From: JABDKJ01 sp964609215 | GTDB taxonomy: Bacteria; Bacteroidota; Bacteroidia; Flavobacteriales_D; JABDKJ01 | DNA: 64,000 bases | Direction of reading: 5' to 3' | Assembly: GCA_964609215.1 (NCBI GenBank) | Contig: CAZSQZ010000007.1 | Span: 110,056 to 174,055, forward strand | Program-made: the position numbers and the translations under genes | In this document: in pieces, positions 53,556 to 61,526 of the stretch | Position numbering within the stretch: the first letter of the stretch is position 1 | Layout: every line of letters begins with the position of its first letter | Notes under the pieces: model-generated | What the model was told of the DNA's origin: nothing | Databases searched by the model: none | What the model saw: only the letters and a program-made list of their open reading frames with translations

Positions 53556-54338
53556 TTAATCCTGAGGAACTTCCATTTTAGATTTTTCCAGCTCCATCAT
53601 TTCTTTCATGTTCATCAATTCATATTCAGAACTGTTAAAGGTCATTTCCACATCTTGATCATAGGCTTCAATCGTACTTACCGTTTTAGTTTCCGAGAAA
53701 GAATTCTCTTCATCAAATCCCAAAACAACGCCATAGTCAGTTATGGATTCCGCTTTATTATATAATTCCATTGTAACAATCATATCTTTTACAGCGGATA
53801 GCTCTTCATTCTCTTCCTCAGTTATCCAATAAGTAATTGTTTTATACGTGCTTTTCAAAATATACTCCTGACAGGTGTAACCCATAATTTCTTTTTGCCT
53901 CTCTCCTTTTTCCAATTCAATTTTTTCAATGGTTTGCTTTTCCATTCCTGGCATTTGTCCAGGCATTCCCATAGACATTGCTATTTTCTGACCTCCCTGC
54001 TCCATGCACATAAACATGGTTTGCAACTCTCCTTCAAAAACCACAAAAACTTCTCCCTTCATATTTTTGCTTCCAGGCATTCCATTCAAACCAAAGTCTT
54101 TTCCATTATCTCCTAACCAAATATCCAAACTCACTGCTTCTTCGTCCCCTTCCTTAGTCATCATAGTGACTTTTCCTTTGTAAGAATATTCATCTTTCAT
54201 TTCTGCTTTAGAGGCAAACATTTCTTCAAGAACGTTTGCCATTTTATCAGCCGCTTCTTCATTAAAGATTTCTTCTTCTTGAGTAAAACCATATAAACTC
54301 AATAATACTGCAAATAGTAATGTTGTTGTTTTTTTCAT
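53556..54338 (-). CDS. Secreted DUF4412-like protein
   Basis: 260 aa with signal peptide (LLFAVLLSLYGFTQ). Methionine-rich: MCMEQGGQKIAMSMGMPG and GQMPGMEKQT, and again near the end (MNMKEMMELEKSKM). Beta strands with MGYTCQEYILKSTYKTITYW fit DUF4412, a periplasmic lipocalin-like fold of unknown role. The Met clusters could bind copper(I), which is speculative. 10 bp after dapA on the same strand. Confidence 0.8.
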   Translation of the reverse strand: MKKTTTLLFAVLLSLYGFTQEEEIFNEEAADKMANVLEEMFASKAEMKDEYSYKGKVTMMTKEGDEEAVSLDIWLGDNGKDFGLNGMPGSKNMKGEVFVVFEGELQTMFMCMEQGGQKIAMSMGMPGQMPGMEKQTIEKIELEKGERQKEIMGYTCQEYILKSTYKTITYWITEEENEELSAVKDMIVTMELYNKAESITDYGVVLGFDEENSFSETKTVSTIEAYDQDVEMTFNSSEYELMNMKEMMELEKSKMEVPQD

Positions 54339-54348
54339 CGTTAGTTTA

Positions 54349-55245
54349 TTATAAAGTGACCAGAGAAAATTCGGTCATTAATTGGTTAATTTTACTTTTT
54401 AAATTATTTGATGCGTTTACTAGAGGTAATCTTAAATGATTCTCACAAATGCCCTTTGATGCTAGAATTTCTTTAATTCCAGCCGGATTTCCTTCTTCAA
54501 AAATTGCTTGAACAATATCTAATAATCGGTAATGCATATGCTTTGCATTATCGTTATTACCTTCTAAAGCAGAGTGAACCATTTCAGAAAACTCTTTGGG
54601 ATAGGCATTTCCAATCACAGAAATAACACCATCGCCACCACAATTAATAAAAGGCAATGTAATAGCATCGTCACCAGAGATAACCATAAAATCTTCCGGT
54701 TTATGATTCATAATATTCATGATTTGAACCATATCTCCAGATGCTTCTTTCACTGCAATCAAGTTGGGAAAATCAGATGCTAAACTAACCGTTGTTTTCC
54801 ATTGCATATTTACCCCCGTTCTCGATGGAACATTGTACATGATGACAGGAACTGGAGAGGCTTCTGAAACATTTTTATAATGATGGTAAATTCCTTTTTG
54901 ATTGGGTTTGTTATAATATGGAGTAACAGAAAGAATAGCATCAATGTCATCTAAATTCCAAGATTTTAATTCCGTCTCTAACTCTAACGTATTATAACTT
55001 CCCATTCCAAGCACAATGGGGACTCTAGATTTATTTACTTCTAATATGTAATCTAGAACTTCACGTTTTTCATTTTTACTCAATGTGGGAGTTTCTCCTG
55101 TCGTTCCCTGGACAACGAGATAATCGGTATTATTAGAAATTAAGTACTCAGTCAGCCTCTGTAGGCCGCTAAAATCAACTTTATTTTGATCGTCAAAGGG
55201 AGTTACCATAGCAACACCCATTCCCTTAAATTTATTATGTTTCAA
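54349..55245 (-). CDS. dapA: 4-hydroxy-tetrahydrodipicolinate synthase
   Basis: 298 aa, standard length. GVAMVTPFD at the N-terminus, GTTGETPTL (47-55), active-site Tyr in IMYNVPSRTGVN and Schiff-base Lys in LIAVKEASGDM. Condenses pyruvate with aspartate semialdehyde in lysine/diaminopimelate synthesis. Start overlaps the DUF6913 gene by 4 bp, an order common in flavobacteria. Confidence 0.96.
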   Translation of the reverse strand: MKHNKFKGMGVAMVTPFDDQNKVDFSGLQRLTEYLISNNTDYLVVQGTTGETPTLSKNEKREVLDYILEVNKSRVPIVLGMGSYNTLELETELKSWNLDDIDAILSVTPYYNKPNQKGIYHHYKNVSEASPVPVIMYNVPSRTGVNMQWKTTVSLASDFPNLIAVKEASGDMVQIMNIMNHKPEDFMVISGDDAITLPFINCGGDGVISVIGNAYPKEFSEMVHSALEGNNDNAKHMHYRLLDIVQAIFEEGNPAGIKEILASKGICENHLRLPLVNASNNLKSKINQLMTEFSLVTL

Positions 55246-55796
55246 GCTCCTTTATTTATTCTGTTAAGAAACCAATTTACTTGCTTCATGAAATCTTCTA
55301 ATGATGCATTTTTTTTAACATCAATATTCATATCAAAGACTTCGTTTCTCTCTTCGCTGTATTTTCCTACTTTAAATTTTGCACGAGATTGTTTAAGAAC
55401 AAAATTTAACGGAATACATTCTCCATCACTTAGATCTAGCAATATGTCGAAGTCTTCATTGACAAAATTCTTCACCGAGTCTGATTTGGGCTTTCCGAAC
55501 CAATTCAAATCCTTAGAAGAACAAAAATCATATTCTAATTTATGCTTATGATAGGAAGGCACTTCTTTTGAGTTGACAAAAGCAAAAGCCATCATTTTTG
55601 GTGTTCCATAAGCCGCTTTTATTTCTTTCATATACTGTTTCATCATTATAACTGATGATTCAGATTGAGACTGATATAAAAAAGCAATTGATTTTGAATT
55701 ATGAAAGTTCATTACTCGGGGATACCTATTAATTGCGGTTTCCTTGTTACAGTAGTAACGCCCAATTTTATCCCTGAATTGTTGTAGAAATGCCAT
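55242..55796 (-). CDS. DUF6913 family protein
   Basis: 184 aa, cytoplasmic. RYPRVMNFHNSKSIAFLYQS near the N-terminus, then CSSKDLNWFGKPKS and FDILLDLSDGECIPLNFVLK. This is the small protein that often precedes dapA in Flavobacteriia (DUF6913). Function unknown; the position suggests a link to cell-wall or lysine synthesis. First gene of the dapA unit. Confidence 0.82.
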   Translation of the reverse strand: MAFLQQFRDKIGRYYCNKETAINRYPRVMNFHNSKSIAFLYQSQSESSVIMMKQYMKEIKAAYGTPKMMAFAFVNSKEVPSYHKHKLEYDFCSSKDLNWFGKPKSDSVKNFVNEDFDILLDLSDGECIPLNFVLKQSRAKFKVGKYSEERNEVFDMNIDVKKNASLEDFMKQVNWFLNRINKGA

Positions 55797-55935
55797 AATT
55801 CCTTTGGAAAGCGTGCAATTTAAAGAGTTTTAACATGATTCAAAAGATTATTTCCAAAAGGCTGTTAATTATCCTTTGTTATTGATGAGTTACACTTTGC
55901 TTCAAATACCTATGTTTGAGATATAAAAAGTAAAA

Positions 55936-56655
55936 ATGGCAGAAAACGAAGAAAGAGAAGAAAAGAGAATAAAAAATGCATTCAGAAAGAAAAGTTGGAA
56001 TGAGGTACGTACTTCAAACTCATGGAGCATTTTTAAAGTAATGGCTGAATTTGTTCAGGGTTATGAGAAATTGGCAAGAATTGATCCATGTGTTACCATT
56101 TTCGGTTCTGCTAGAACAAAACCGGATCACAAATACTACAAACTAGCAGAGACCATTGCAAAGCAACTAACGGATAAGGGATACGGAATAATAACTGGTG
56201 GAGGTCCTGGAATAATGGAAGCCGGAAATAAAGGTGCTTTTGGAAATGGTGACTCCGTAGGGTTAAATATTGTTCTTCCCTTCGAGCAATCTTCCAATCC
56301 TTTTATTGACAAAGACAAATTAATAGACTTCGATTATTTCTTTGTACGAAAGGTTATGTTCATGAAATATTCTCAAGGTTTTGTGGTGATGCCTGGCGGT
56401 TTCGGTACCTTAGATGAGTTATTTGAGGCATTGACTTTAATACAGACCAAAAAGATTGCAGAGTTCCCAATTGTGCTTGTAGGTAAACAATTTTGGGAAG
56501 GAGGCGTAAAATGGATTAAGCAAACACTACTTGATGAAGAATCTAACATCAGTCCAGAAGACATGGATCTCTTTACAGTCGTTGATACGGCTGAAGAAGC
56601 AGTGTCTTTTATTGATGATTTCTATAAGAAGTATATGCACAAGCCCAATTTCTAA
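55936..56655 (+). CDS. LOG family / TIGR00730 Rossmann-fold protein
   Basis: 239 aa. TIFGSARTKPDHKYYKLA, GGGPGIMEAGNKGAF and the family motif PGGFGTLDELFEALT. LOG proteins hydrolyse cytokinin riboside monophosphates or other nucleotide monophosphates at the N-glycosidic bond. N-terminal 30 residues are charged (ENEEREEKRIKNAFRKK). First gene of a plus-strand series running to the PqiA-like gene. Confidence 0.93.
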   Translation: MAENEEREEKRIKNAFRKKSWNEVRTSNSWSIFKVMAEFVQGYEKLARIDPCVTIFGSARTKPDHKYYKLAETIAKQLTDKGYGIITGGGPGIMEAGNKGAFGNGDSVGLNIVLPFEQSSNPFIDKDKLIDFDYFFVRKVMFMKYSQGFVVMPGGFGTLDELFEALTLIQTKKIAEFPIVLVGKQFWEGGVKWIKQTLLDEESNISPEDMDLFTVVDTAEEAVSFIDDFYKKYMHKPNF

Positions 56656-56869
56656 AATCGCTTGTATTTTCTTGCTTTCTATGTCTTTTACGGTTGGTTC
56701 TCAAAAGGAATTACCAGAAAAGTTTAAAAAATCTGACCAAAATAAAAATGGTCGCATTGATTATCATGAAGTTAACAATGCGATCGACTATTATTTCATT
56801 GGTAGTAAAGGATACGATACATTCTACGTACATCAATTGATTGATTATTTTTTTGAACAGGACAATTGA
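56615..56869 (+). CDS. Small secreted EF-hand protein
   Basis: 84 aa from the ATG that best fits a signal peptide (CIFLLSMSFTVGSQ); this start lies 41 bp inside the LOG gene. A longer frame from 56531 is less plausible. The mature part has one canonical EF-hand loop DQNKNGRIDYHEV, with D, N, N, I and E in place. A single EF-hand protein of this size probably binds calcium as a dimer or has a structural site. Translational coupling with the LOG gene is likely. Confidence 0.7.
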   Translation: MISIRSICTSPISKIACIFLLSMSFTVGSQKELPEKFKKSDQNKNGRIDYHEVNNAIDYYFIGSKGYDTFYVHQLIDYFFEQDN

Positions 56870-56890
56870 AAAAGCCTAATTTTGGTGAAT

Positions 56891-57511
56891 ATGTATCCAC
56901 CAAAAGTTCACCAAGAGGCTGACTATACAAATGCCCTTCTAACTGTAAAGCAATTTCCTCTTGCCACATTAATTACTCCTGGGGAAAAACCGCTAATTAC
57001 ACACTTACCCATGACCTATCACAAGGATAAAAATCACACTGAGAAATTACTTGCACACATGGATAAATACAATCCACAATGTGCTGTTTTGAATGGTACG
57101 GCAGAAGCTATCTTTCATGGACCGGATGTTTATATATCTCCCTCTATTTACACCTCTTCTCAGCTTCCTTCGTGGAATTATATTAAGGTTCACTTTAGAG
57201 GACAATTAAATGTTATATCAAAAGAAGCGACTAAGCAATCTCTTATTGATATGACCAATAATCTTGAAAGAGAAAGAGCAGACAAATGGATTTTGGAAGA
57301 GGATGATCCTAGAATGGAGAGACTGTTGGACTATATCGTTGGTTTTGAATTCATTATTGAATCTTGGGAAGGCAAGTATAAACTCAGTCAGGATAAAATT
57401 GATGCAGACATATCTAAAGCAAAAGATGCGTTATCTTCTGCTACTGCTCCAATTTATAAAACATACTTAGATCAAATTTATAGAAATCACAAAAACGTGC
57501 ATAAGGATTGA
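56891..57511 (+). CDS. PaiB-like FMN-binding protein
   Basis: 206 aa from MYPPKVHQEADY (an upstream TTG at 56882 adds three residues). Family motifs: LATLITPGEKPLITHLPMTY, LLAHMDKYNPQ, HGPDVYISPSIY and WNYIKVHFRGQL; LLDYIVGFEFIIESWEGKYK at the C-terminus. Annotated generically as FMN-binding negative transcriptional regulator of the PaiB family; flavin-reductase-like fold. The stop overlaps the TTG start of the glycosyltransferase gene. Confidence 0.92.
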   Translation: MYPPKVHQEADYTNALLTVKQFPLATLITPGEKPLITHLPMTYHKDKNHTEKLLAHMDKYNPQCAVLNGTAEAIFHGPDVYISPSIYTSSQLPSWNYIKVHFRGQLNVISKEATKQSLIDMTNNLERERADKWILEEDDPRMERLLDYIVGFEFIIESWEGKYKLSQDKIDADISKAKDALSSATAPIYKTYLDQIYRNHKNVHKD

Positions 57512-58512
57512 ATGATTTGATTTCCATTTTAATGCCTGTAAAAAATGCAGGCACTTATTTAGAAGAATGTCTAGACTCTATTCTAGCTCAAAGCTACAGT
57601 AATTGGGAGCTCATTGCTATAGATGACCATTCAGAAGATGAGAGTTATCATCAATTGTTGGGATACACTTTTAAAGATGATAGGATTACGGTTATTAAAA
57701 ACAATGATAACGGCATCATTTCAGCTCTTCGTTTGGCTTTCGAGAATAGCAAAGGAGGGTTTATTACCCGCATGGATGCGGATGATATTATGGTCAAGGA
57801 AAAATTACAAATTCTTCATAAAGAGTTAAGCGAGAAGGGAGAAGGTTTTATTGGCCTTGGATTAGTTGAATACTTTGCCCAAAATAATTTGGGAATGGGT
57901 TATAAGATATATGAAACATGGCTTAATTCTCTAACCTACCATGGAATGAATTTTGAGGAAATCTATAAGGAATGTGTTATTCCTTCCCCTTGTTGGATGG
58001 TGCATAGAAATGATTTGATTAGAGCTGGAGCTTTTGATTCTGAAATCTATCCTGAGGATTATGATTTGGCTTTTCGCTTTTATAAGCTAGGATTAAAAGT
58101 TATCTCTTGTAACTACATCCTACACAAGTGGAGAGATCATGAAGCAAGGGCATCTAGAAATGATGAGCACTACAAAGACAATACGTTTCTCTCCTTAAAA
58201 GTGAAGTATTTTCTTGAATTGGAAAGAGATCCTGCAAGACCTTTAGTTCTCTGGGGAGCTGGCAAAAGAGGAAAAGAATTATCTAAACTATTAATAAAAG
58301 AAGAGCTAGATTTCTTTTGGGTAAGTAACAACAAAAGGAAGCACGGGGTTAACATTTACGGCAGAATTATTCAGAATGTAGCTTATGTGGAGGCCTTAGA
58401 TAAACCTCAAATTATTGTAAATGTGAGTTCTCCAGACGATCAAAGCGCTATTAGAGCTTATTTAAATGCCAGTTTATTAGAGCCAATGGAAGATTATTTC
58501 TTCTTTTGTTGA
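57508..58512 (+). CDS. GT2 glycosyltransferase fused to a Rossmann-like domain, TTG start
   Basis: 334 aa. TTG at 57508 overlaps the stop of the PaiB gene (TTGA); the first strand ISILMPVKNAGTYLEECLDS begins immediately, so an internal start would remove the nucleotide-sugar site. GT2 core: ELIAIDDHSEDES and RMDADDIM (DxD at 90-92), acidic YPEDYDLAFRFYKLG near 190. Residues about 246-334 start with LVLWGAGKRGKELSKLL, a GxGxxG dinucleotide-fold motif, which is extra to GT2. Likely transfers a sugar to a surface glycan; acceptor unknown. Confidence 0.88.
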   Translation: MNDLISILMPVKNAGTYLEECLDSILAQSYSNWELIAIDDHSEDESYHQLLGYTFKDDRITVIKNNDNGIISALRLAFENSKGGFITRMDADDIMVKEKLQILHKELSEKGEGFIGLGLVEYFAQNNLGMGYKIYETWLNSLTYHGMNFEEIYKECVIPSPCWMVHRNDLIRAGAFDSEIYPEDYDLAFRFYKLGLKVISCNYILHKWRDHEARASRNDEHYKDNTFLSLKVKYFLELERDPARPLVLWGAGKRGKELSKLLIKEELDFFWVSNNKRKHGVNIYGRIIQNVAYVEALDKPQIIVNVSSPDDQSAIRAYLNASLLEPMEDYFFFC

Positions 58513-58527
58513 AGAAAAAGAAGAAAT

Positions 58528-59574
58528 ATGAAAAGGCATTCCCTATTTCTTGCTGGAATCTTAAGCATTCTGGCATGTCAAAGTCCTAAGGCCGATAAAG
58601 AAGTAAAAACAGAAAAAGCAATGACAGAGGTTCCTGCAGAAGCGGAAGTTCTGGAAATGAATGATGATGGTATCCGAATGGTAGATATTCAGACGGATTC
58701 AGGAAATTTTAAAGTGTGGACCAAGCAGGTTGGAAACAATCCGGATAAGAGAGTATTACTTCTGCATGGAGGGCCTGGAGGAACGCATGAGTTTTTCAAG
58801 TGCTTTGAGGAGTATTTCCCTCAAGAAAATATTGAATTTATTCTTTATGATCAATTGGGATCTTTTTATAGTGATCAACCCAAGGATACTACTTTATGGA
58901 CCAATTATCGTTTCGTTGAGGAAGTAGAACAGGTAAGACAAGCCTTACATTTAGACAGCACCAATTTCTACCTATACGGCCAGTCCTGGGGAGGAATATT
59001 AGCAATGGAGTATGCTTTAAAATATCAAGAAAATTTAAAAGGTTTGATTATCAGCAATATGGTTAGCGATATCGTGGGATATAGCAAATATGCAAAAGAA
59101 GTTTTAGGCCCAAAATTGCCCCCAGAAGTTTTCAAGGAAGTACAGGAACTTGAAGAAGCCGAGGATTTTGGAGAGCGTTATGCTTCTCTACTAAACGAAC
59201 ACTATTACACCAGACATATCCTCAGAATGCCTCAAGATGAATGGCCTAAGGATATCATTGCTGCTTTTGAACATTTAAATCCAGACGTTTATATCTATAT
59301 GCAAGGGCATAGCGAATTTGGCATTACAAAAGGGGCAACTTTGGAAGGTTGGTCTGTATCCAATAGATTAAAAGAGATTTATCGCCCAACACTTTGTATT
59401 GGTGCCACTCATGACACCATGGATCCAAAACATATGGAATGGATGTCTACCGAAGTTCAAAACGGTTCTTTTCTGCTTTGTCCTAATGGAAGTCATCTCT
59501 CGCAATACGATGATCCAGAGCATTTTTTCCCTGGTTTGATTAACTTTATTCACACAACCCACAAAGAAAATTAG
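58528..59574 (+). CDS. Proline-iminopeptidase-like alpha/beta hydrolase lipoprotein
   Basis: 348 aa. Lipobox LAC (Cys17; LSILAC), then the S33 proline iminopeptidase pattern: LLHGGPGG (oxyanion, 79-85), YDQLGSFYSDQP, nucleophile GQSWGG (Ser153), and Asp/His in GATHDTMDP and PNGSHLSQYD. Cleaves N-terminal proline or related residues from peptides, here on the periplasmic side or surface. The 15-bp gap after the GT2 gene suggests one transcript. Confidence 0.9.
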   Translation: MKRHSLFLAGILSILACQSPKADKEVKTEKAMTEVPAEAEVLEMNDDGIRMVDIQTDSGNFKVWTKQVGNNPDKRVLLLHGGPGGTHEFFKCFEEYFPQENIEFILYDQLGSFYSDQPKDTTLWTNYRFVEEVEQVRQALHLDSTNFYLYGQSWGGILAMEYALKYQENLKGLIISNMVSDIVGYSKYAKEVLGPKLPPEVFKEVQELEEAEDFGERYASLLNEHYYTRHILRMPQDEWPKDIIAAFEHLNPDVYIYMQGHSEFGITKGATLEGWSVSNRLKEIYRPTLCIGATHDTMDPKHMEWMSTEVQNGSFLLCPNGSHLSQYDDPEHFFPGLINFIHTTHKEN

Positions 59575-59693
59575 ACTAATTAGACAAAAATAGTGACGAA
59601 CTGAAACGATGCTCGTCATAAATACGTTAAATCCTATTAGAAATTTGGGTTTAAACAGTATTTTGTGATTTAACTTTAACCTATAAATTTTTT

Positions 59694-60008
59694 GTGATGA
59701 TGATGAGAGTGTTGTTTGTGTGTATGTGCGTATTATTTTCTTTTTCTACCTTTTCCAATAAAATTGATAATCCTGAGAATCCTATTAAAGTAACTCTTCA
59801 TTCCGAAGATGATATGATTGAATTAAATCCCTTGACTACTGCTGTAAAGGATATTTTAATTGTTGATGAAAAAGGAACAATAGTGGGACATATAGAGGAA
59901 GTTCCAAAAAGAATGATGTTAAGCACACAGTCCTGGCGGAAAGGAGAATACAAACTTCTTTACACCATTAATGGTGAATCTTACAAAGAGACCGTCATTA
60001 TTCAATAA
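59694..60008 (+). CDS. Small secreted protein, sorting-domain-like
   Basis: 104 aa with signal peptide (FVCMCVLFSFSTFS). The mature 80 residues look like a lone C-terminal sorting or DUF3244 beta domain: KDILIVDEKGTIVGHIEEVP, WRKGEYKLLYTINGESYKET, ending VIIQ. The YPNP motif is absent, so I do not call it a T9SS signal. Function unknown. Confidence 0.65.
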   Translation: MMMMRVLFVCMCVLFSFSTFSNKIDNPENPIKVTLHSEDDMIELNPLTTAVKDILIVDEKGTIVGHIEEVPKRMMLSTQSWRKGEYKLLYTINGESYKETVIIQ

Positions 60009-60047
60009 ATCCCTAGCAATCCTTACATTTCGGCTTCAATTTAGAGC

Positions 60048-61313
60048 TTGAATTTTTTAAAACAAATTTTTATCGCAGGGCTGTTCGCATGTCTTGTGTT
60101 TTCTTGTACTCAGATCTATTTTATTCAAAACCAAATAGCCGAGTATAAAGAAGATTACATGGAATTGAGCCATATTAAATATGGTTTGTTTAGTGTGGAT
60201 GAATGGAAAAATGTAATTGCGACTGTTGCAACGAAGAAAATTAGAGAATTTGAAATTACTCAAGGCAACAGGAAAAAACTCAAAAGTGATATTGAAAATG
60301 TACTCCATCAGGTCATTGATGAAGTGCAGAAAATTGTCAAGGAAAAAAACGATCAGAAAGGTTTTAAAGGTCTTGTTAAAAATGTCTTCATAGATGTCTT
60401 TGTAGATATAGATGATATCAAATCGGGAATTCCCTCTTATGCAGATAAGATTATTGAATACCTTGAAAAACCAGAGAACAGAGAAGAGATTAAAGACTTT
60501 ATTCTAGAGAAATTCAACGCTTTTGCAGATGAGACTGTCGGCAATACAGATTACAGCATATACAATTCAATACTTACTAAGTATGAACAAGGAAATAAAA
60601 AAGAATGTCTGGATTTTTTGAACAGCCAAGAAGAGAAATTGGAGAGAAATCAATTCATCTATTTAATGCTGGTGTTATTCACTGGACTTGTATTTTTTGC
60701 GCTTATGATTGCAGGTCGATTGAAGTCAAAATACGATGTATTCTTTGCTATTCTTTCTGCTTTAGTTCTCTTGATTGCTGGTGTTGCCTTACCCATGATT
60801 GACATTGAGGCATTAATTGATAATTTCTCCTTTAATCTGGCTGGAGAACCAGTAAGTTTTGAAAATCAAGTGGTCTTCTTTCAAAGTAAGAGCATACTGG
60901 ATGTGGTTTGGCTGCTTATCGCTAGAGGAGAGTTGGCATTAATCATTGTTTCCATTTTGATTTTTTCCTTTTCCGTGCTTATACCCTTGTTAAAAATAAT
61001 AGGATCATTTGTGGTCTTAATGCAAAACAAATTGCCTCAATCCAAGCTTATGAATTTTCTGGTCTTCAAATCCAGTAAATGGTCCATGGCAGATGTAATG
61101 GTTGTTGCCATTTTTATGGCTTATATTGGTTTTAATGGGGTAATCAATAGCCAACTTTCTCAAGTAGCGAACCCTGGAACTGGTCTAGAAGTTTTTACTA
61201 CCAACAATTCCAGTTTGCAAACGGGTTTTTATCTTTTTACCGCCTATTGCATTTTCGGACTCTTGCTTTCAAGTAGTTTGAAGAAAAGAGTTGAGCTAGT
61301 AGTTACTAGCTGA
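60048..61313 (+). CDS. PqiA-like membrane protein with long N-terminal domain, TTG start
   Basis: 421 aa; starts with TTG, directly before an N-terminal hydrophobic segment (IFIAGLFACLVFSC). Residues 20-205 are helical, charged and probably periplasmic (DIENVLHQVIDEVQKIVKEK). From about 205 onward there are four TM helices with the paraquat-inducible protein A pattern: VFFALMIAGRLKSKYDVFF, LIPLLKIIGSFVVLMQNKLP, and FKSSKWSMADVMVVAIFMAY. PqiA normally pairs with PqiB/MCE proteins, which are not in this window. The extra N-terminal domain is unusual. Confidence 0.82.
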   Translation: MNFLKQIFIAGLFACLVFSCTQIYFIQNQIAEYKEDYMELSHIKYGLFSVDEWKNVIATVATKKIREFEITQGNRKKLKSDIENVLHQVIDEVQKIVKEKNDQKGFKGLVKNVFIDVFVDIDDIKSGIPSYADKIIEYLEKPENREEIKDFILEKFNAFADETVGNTDYSIYNSILTKYEQGNKKECLDFLNSQEEKLERNQFIYLMLVLFTGLVFFALMIAGRLKSKYDVFFAILSALVLLIAGVALPMIDIEALIDNFSFNLAGEPVSFENQVVFFQSKSILDVVWLLIARGELALIIVSILIFSFSVLIPLLKIIGSFVVLMQNKLPQSKLMNFLVFKSSKWSMADVMVVAIFMAYIGFNGVINSQLSQVANPGTGLEVFTTNNSSLQTGFYLFTAYCIFGLLLSSSLKKRVELVVTS

Positions 61314-61314
61314 T

Positions 61315-61490
61315 GGTTAATAATTAGGAACTTGACTATGCCTAAATAAGGTTGCCCTTTTTCGGGTTAATAATTAATTTCAAATATAGGTTTATGTTCA
61401 TCTTCTAAGTGATAAACATAATTTTCAAGTTTTGTTGGGTTCATCTTTTTTAGTGAACCATGTGGCCTTTCTTGGTTAATAATCAGGAAC
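61315..61490 (+). repeat. Direct repeats around a transposase remnant
   Basis: GGTTAATAATTAGGAAC at 61315-61331 recurs at 61474-61490 with one mismatch (TCAGGAAC). The first 12 bases occur a third time at 61365-61376, and AATTAGGAACTAG at 61502 is a partial fourth. The copies bracket the decayed transposase end. Confidence 0.7.
61367..61477 (-). pseudogene. Fragment of an IS3-family transposase (C-terminus)
   Basis: The minus strand encodes about 33 codons that end at TAA (61367-61369) and read NQERPHGSLKKMNPTKLENY..., the C-terminal signature of IS3-type integrase-core transposases (N-x-x-RPH-x-SL-x-P). An in-frame stop lies 24 bp upstream of this piece and the rest of the element is gone. 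No complete inverted repeats are seen. Relic of an insertion sequence. Confidence 0.7.
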
Positions 61491-61526
61491 AATTAACCAG
61501 AAATTAGGAACTAGAAAAGTCAGGAA

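Noticed and set aside
56531..56614. Longer start of the EF-hand protein
   Set aside because: It would overlap the LOG gene by 125 bp and put a basic tail before the signal peptide.
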